Shown here: positions 59,288-64,000 of the stretch, in pieces | Layout: every line of letters begins with the position of its first letter | Position numbering within the stretch: the first letter of the stretch is position 1 | Assembly: GCF_964355755.1 (NCBI RefSeq) | Contig: NC_092675.1 | Span: 18,862,912-18,926,911, forward strand | DNA length: 64,000 nucleotides | Direction: 5' to 3' | Source: Antedon mediterranea | Taxonomy: Eukaryota; Echinodermata; Crinoidea; Comatulida; Antedonidae | Position numbers and translations under genes: made by a program | The notes under the pieces: model-generated | Seen by the model: only the letters and a program-made list of their open reading frames with translations | Told to the model about the DNA's origin: nothing | The model's database searches: none

Positions 59288-59341
59288 CAAAATAAGGGGT
59301 AACCAAGGACTTATTTTGGAATGTTTAGAGATAATGTATAA

Positions 59342-59431
59342 AGCTCTGTCTACACTACCAAACTAGTTTGACAAAAAAAAGTTTTTTTTCACATTTTTTG
59401 TCACATAAAGTTTGATAGTGTAGACAGAGCT
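59342..59431. mobile_element. MITE, AGCTCTGTCTACACTATC family, copy 4, minimal
   Basis: A 90-bp element with TAA at 59339-59341 and 59432-59434. Both ends read AGCTCTGTCTACACTA(C/T)CAA in inverted orientation. Almost only the terminal repeats remain, around a T-rich centre. Confidence 0.85.
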
Positions 59432-60518
59432 TAACTCTTTATTTGAAACGAAAACAATAATATGTACAAAGAAAGATCGCGCTCCCATAAGCTTTTTTTT
59501 TAAATTTTATTTACTTAGGCCAATTTATTTTTAGTAAACGCTTAGGCCTAATCTTTGCAAACCCGAAATGCCTTTTTTAATTGTTACCATGCAGTCATCA
59601 CATCTAGATTTAAGGTAAATATAAATATAATAGGTAAGATGAAACAATAGAGAAAAAAGAATTACATCAACGAATTATAAGTCACTGAAAATCCACAGGA
59701 AAGTACAGAAATTAACTGAACGTACTTTATAAATGCAAAAAAGAAATGAACGGCAGCGTCTTCCATTCCGTACCGTCCGCGTGAACAAAATGAGAATGTT
59801 GCTTAAAATATGCAGGCTCTTTATTTTATGAGTCATGCCATTCCAATTTCTTTCTTTTTTTCTTTCTTTTCTTTTCCATTTTTTTTCTTTTTGACCGGAC
59901 GGGATTTGTTTAAGGTGGCAGGGAAGACTAACTCCTTACAGATAATATGATAACATCGGAATATGATCTTTAATTTGTAAGAAGCCGGAGTAACTAACAA
60001 TGAAGATATGATGAATCTCTGTGTATTATAAAGAACCGTACTAGGTGTCACGGCGCACTGCGGCGCAGTGTGGACTTTAACCAGGGTATTGTATCTGCAT
60101 AATTAATTATTAAACATTGTTTCTAATGTAGACCTACAACAGGGAGTTGTAACTCCCTGCCTACAATACGTCCAAATTTGCCCATAATTATACATACACT
60201 TTTTATTTCATTTTAATCAAATTGTACTATATACATTCTGAACCAACCGTAATCAAGTTTTATTGCAATGATGTAATATATAATTGAAGGTAAAATGTAT
60301 ATCAAAATGAGTTGCTTATTTCACATCAAAGAATATACACACGTCAAGATCTTTGTAATATGCCTACTTAGTTGGTTCTTTCTCTTTGTTGGTTTGACTT
60401 GCAAAAAAGTTGTGCTATCCTCGCAAGAGGGCGACGCACTAAAATGACTCAGAACATTTTTACAATGGATAATTTTACAAAGTAAAAACAAAATCATGCA
60501 TTCTTTCAATCTTATTTG

Positions 60519-60524
60519 TTTATT
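60519..60524 (-). terminator. Possible distal polyadenylation signal, tetraspanin
   Basis: AATAAA on the minus strand, followed by TTTTGTTTTTACTTTGT. A proximal AATAAA is at 62526-62521, only 34 nt after the stop, but lacks a GT-rich follow-up. Confidence 0.35.
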
Positions 60525-62559
60525 CCTTTACACCTCTAACATAATATACAAAAAACATGTCATTAAATACTGACAGTTTTGAAGGCAAGAATAGTGTACA
60601 GTTGAGGAGGAAGGAGGACTTCTTACCAGTAGTGTAATAATAATCTATTAACGTTGTTATTGAGCTAAATAGGTATTGTTTAAAATACCAATTCTATTTT
60701 ATTTATATCTAAGTATTTTAAACAGACAAACGGTTTCATAGTCTCTACTACAGAAGGTATACTAAAATTGAACCGAGGATAGCTGGTAGCTCTCACAAAA
60801 TAATTTGGTCTATTTACAATACAATACATTATTTTGAAAGACATTTATCTGATTTTAAATACAGGTATTAAGTTTTAATTGTTAAGCAAAAACCAAGAAA
60901 CGATTTTAATCATTTGGATTCAACCTACTATATATAATTGACACTATATATAAACCATAGCGTAATAACTAAATCTTATAATTTATTAATTTCCCTGATG
61001 TAATAATTAAGGTCAAACATTGGATCTTGGTTTGCACTGCTTAGAGTATGCATTATACGTTTTGTTTTTAACAAATTAATTATCTTTACTGGAATAATGA
61101 AAATGTTTCAGATTACAAGAAATATGCCACCTTACATGCATTGCAACAATAAACCTTGATTTTAAAATATAAAATATGTTAAATACAAAATTTAAATGAG
61201 TATAAAATTAACATACATTTGTCATATTTGTGGCAATGATCTTAGAAATGATCTGAGAAATTGCAATTAAAACTGTGTAACCAGAAAAGAGTGAGATCAT
61301 CTCACTTCCCTGATTAAACTAACCTGTTTCTCTTTGTTTAATGATTATTTACCTATCTCATACAAATGTCCAACATCTTTAACGAAAGAAAATGAAATGC
61401 TACTGGTTCTTAATTCACCAACCAGTAATTTAAATTAACTTAAATGAGTTATGAATCTATTTTAGATTTTAGGACGGTTTTACAAATATTCCATGTAAAA
61501 ATAGCACACAACCGATTATTGCATACCTATATTAATACATATTTTTAGAACACATCAGGAAAATTCAGCCTTTTTTAATGTACAAGAAGCAAATACAGGT
61601 TTTTTTAAAAAACACATAATAATGGCTTATCATATGAAAATGTATACTGAATGTGAAAATGTTTTAATATACATTGTGAAAATGTTAAATACCCAAATAT
61701 GTATAGTAAAACTGAAGTAATATATATATATATACATTAGACGTTGCATGCAAGTGGGTGAGCACATTCAGCCTTTGTTAAATTCTCTATAAACTATATA
61801 CAAAAAAAATGTCAATACATCAATAAAAATGTTATAAAAATCAAATAACTCACTTTGAAATTAATATTCTAAAACGTATATAATAAAAGGCACAAATTGT
61901 TTAAAAATTAAAATATTAACAAAAAATTAATAAACAAAAAATTGCATAAGTAATAATTGTAAAATTTGCACACAAGTCATATCTTAGAAAACAAATGTAC
62001 ATGATGTAATAATAACAAGGTTTAAGGTAATCTAAATCTAAAAACGACCAGTACCATACAAAACATAAACATACCCCAATAATTGGGTTGCTTTCAAGAA
62101 CTCCAAATTGGTTATCAGAAATCAGCTCATCTCTCAGACTGTCATGTTTAAGAAACAGTAACTGAATCTCCAATGAAAAGGTTATATTGGCAATGTAATA
62201 TTAACTAATCAACAAATTTTCCTTTCAAACAAAAATGGTACAAGTATACATAATCTTTGAATATTCATACAGAATTAAGTATATTCAATAAGAAAATAAA
62301 ATACTGTCATTGAATATTAAGGCATTAACTTAAAACGTGTTTTTACAATTACCTACAAATACAAAAAAATAAAAATGTGATATAAACCACACTTGACATA
62401 AATATGGCATGTTATTCACACAATACCGAATGGATGAAACAGAAACAAATAAAGGTAATTAAATGAAAAATAAAACAATATTATATACATCTTGTTTGTA
62501 GATTTGTACTCCTGAATTTGTTTATTTTTTCAAAGCAGAAACCAAAATTACGGTGAACA
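60525..62559 (-). other. Probable long 3' UTR of the tetraspanin
   Basis: About 2 kb of very AT-rich DNA without coding frames of interest; 61916-62173 minus is not protein-like. Extent depends on which polyadenylation signal is used. Contains a (TA)n run near 61720. Confidence 0.4.
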
Positions 62560-64000
62560 CTACCGCCACTTTGCTTTCTGATGTTGTATATCATTGACAA
62601 GAGACTGTGAGAAACAAACACCAAAGATCTGGGGAAAAAAAACAAAATTTATATAATATAAATAAAAATAATAATAATCAATTTATGGTATGTAGGCTAA
62701 TTTTAAATGCTATTTTCCCTATCAGACTTGTTGTCTATCAGAATTATATTCTGGTCTATCGGAGTTATATTGTGGTCCATCAGAGTTAAACAAGGTACAT
62801 TGAAGCTCCGATTTAACGATGATATATGGTGTAAAAGTCAACTGATCAAATGAGCACTCGTCAGTTGTAACTTGAACACAATTAAAACAAATATAACTCT
62901 ATTCTATTCATAACTCTAGTGCAAAGAAACACAGATACTTCAGCATCATTGAAATACTTTATTTATTATTATTTATTTTTATTTCGATTCCGTACTATTT
63001 ATGGTTATCATATTACTAGCCCAGAGCTTGCCCAATTTTGTGTTTTTGGTGGCACTTGTACTAACCTCCACTAATAATACCACAGCAATAGCAGCAACAA
63101 TTTTGATGAAATTATCAACAATCCATTGACGAATGACATCTACACATCCTTCAGTATATACTATTCTATTGGCATCCATACCCTTCAAATATAAACAGAA
63201 TTAAATAAAAGAACGTTATGCAATTATTAAACTATGGAATTACAGTATAACAATATTACAATAAATGCCAAGGAGAGCGGTATAAAAAATCAATGTAACA
63301 TCAACGAATGACGATATCAAAATAAGAATGATAAAACAACTTTTAGGTTCCAATAACATTTCAACCTGTTGAAATGTATTAATAAAACTAAATTATTTAT
63401 CAAACAATTAGACATTATCCAATAATTATTACTGTAATATATGCATACCTGTAGGATTTCAATTCAATAAAAAAAAAGTAGGTTAATATGTACATCGAAT
63501 TGACAAACACAAATATTTAATTGTCTTTATACAGTACTGAAGTACTTAACAAATGTGGTACATTTATTTATTAAATTGATGACAAAATCACTTTGTTCTT
63601 CTTAAATATCTAATCTTATGATTATTTTAATTTCACATTCATATTTGCATCCTGTGTTGTAGCAGGGAGATGCTCCCTAATTGGAGTATGGGTACAGTGG
63701 AATTTCCTGTTAGATGTGAAAGCAATGATTAATTTTAATAATCTGCAAATCATATGCATTTGTTGAACTTTGAGTTTTTAAATAAAAGTATATATAGAGC
63801 ACATACCTCATTACGAACGCCATATCCACATTGCGTATTAACAACCATACCCTACAAAAACAATTACCATTTCGTTATTGTAAATCACAGGTTTAGGATT
63901 GCAATATTTCTTAATACATTTAAAAAAAATAATTTTTATTATTTTTAAATGCAATAGGAAAGCTACATTCCCATTGGGCCCAGATTTGATCTTGTAGCCT
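62560..64000 (-). CDS. TspanC8-type tetraspanin, 3' half, gene runs off the window
   Basis: Minus-strand exons: 64000-63967 (incomplete), 63851-63807, 63182-63066 and 62628-62560; all introns are GT-AG and in phase. The exons encode GYKIKSGPNGN, GMVVNTQCGYGVRNE, then a 39-residue exon with IVYTEGCVDVIRQWIVDNF and a fourth membrane span (about FIKIVAAIAVVLLVE), and finally IFGVCFSQSLVNDIQHQ ending KAKWR. The NTQCGY motif, the (Y/F)T.GC cysteine and an IFG-C-(A/S)Q-(N/S)LV-DI tail match the TSPAN5/14/17 group (TspanC8), which chaperone ADAM10 to the surface and so affect Notch signalling. The two cysteines seen would be the last two of the eight in the large extracellular loop. The CCG motif and the first three spans lie beyond the window. 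Confidence 0.88.

Overview
The window is AT-rich animal nuclear DNA. Genes are split by many GT-AG introns, intergenic space is long, and short transposons, SINE-like elements and minisatellites are abundant. Every gene I can recognise is a metazoan single-copy type. Scattered TAGGCCTA-like words, a SINE-like element with a 5S rRNA-like head and a transposon built like the sea urchin TU foldback elements point to a marine invertebrate deuterostome, most likely an echinoderm or relative. That placement is an inference, not proven here.

Layout. From 1 to 17.6 kb no gene is supported; the stretch holds MITE-like inverted-repeat elements, a 29-bp minisatellite, a 5S/tRNA-like chimeric SINE and, at 14.92-16.67 kb, two nested foldback-type elements, each flanked by its own 9-bp target-site duplication. 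From 17.6 to about 36.7 kb lies RPL34 on the minus strand: five coding exons, one only 14 nt long, and an 11.9-kb last intron holding a 2.16-kb hAT-like element, a 66-bp minisatellite and SINE-like pieces. From 38.4 to 42.7 kb lies a complete seven-exon acid lipase (LIPA/gastric lipase family) on the plus strand, with all catalytic residues. From 44.4 to 50.3 kb lies a complete seven-exon GHITM/TMBIM5 gene on the plus strand. From 53.7 to about 60 kb there is a possible first exon of an unrecognised plus-strand gene and several unjoined exon candidates. From about 60.5 kb to the window end lies the 3' half of a TspanC8-type tetraspanin on the minus strand, with a probable long 3' UTR.

The genes do not form a pathway. 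RPL34 is a 60S ribosomal protein, the lipase is secretory/lysosomal, GHITM sits in the inner mitochondrial membrane, and the tetraspanin is a membrane scaffold. RPL34 and the lipase are head to head and may share a promoter region around 36.6-38.4 kb. The most unusual content is the repeat biology: the nested foldback elements, the chimeric SINE, at least four MITE families with recognisable target-site duplications, and a minisatellite that seems to be built from a tRNA-type B box.
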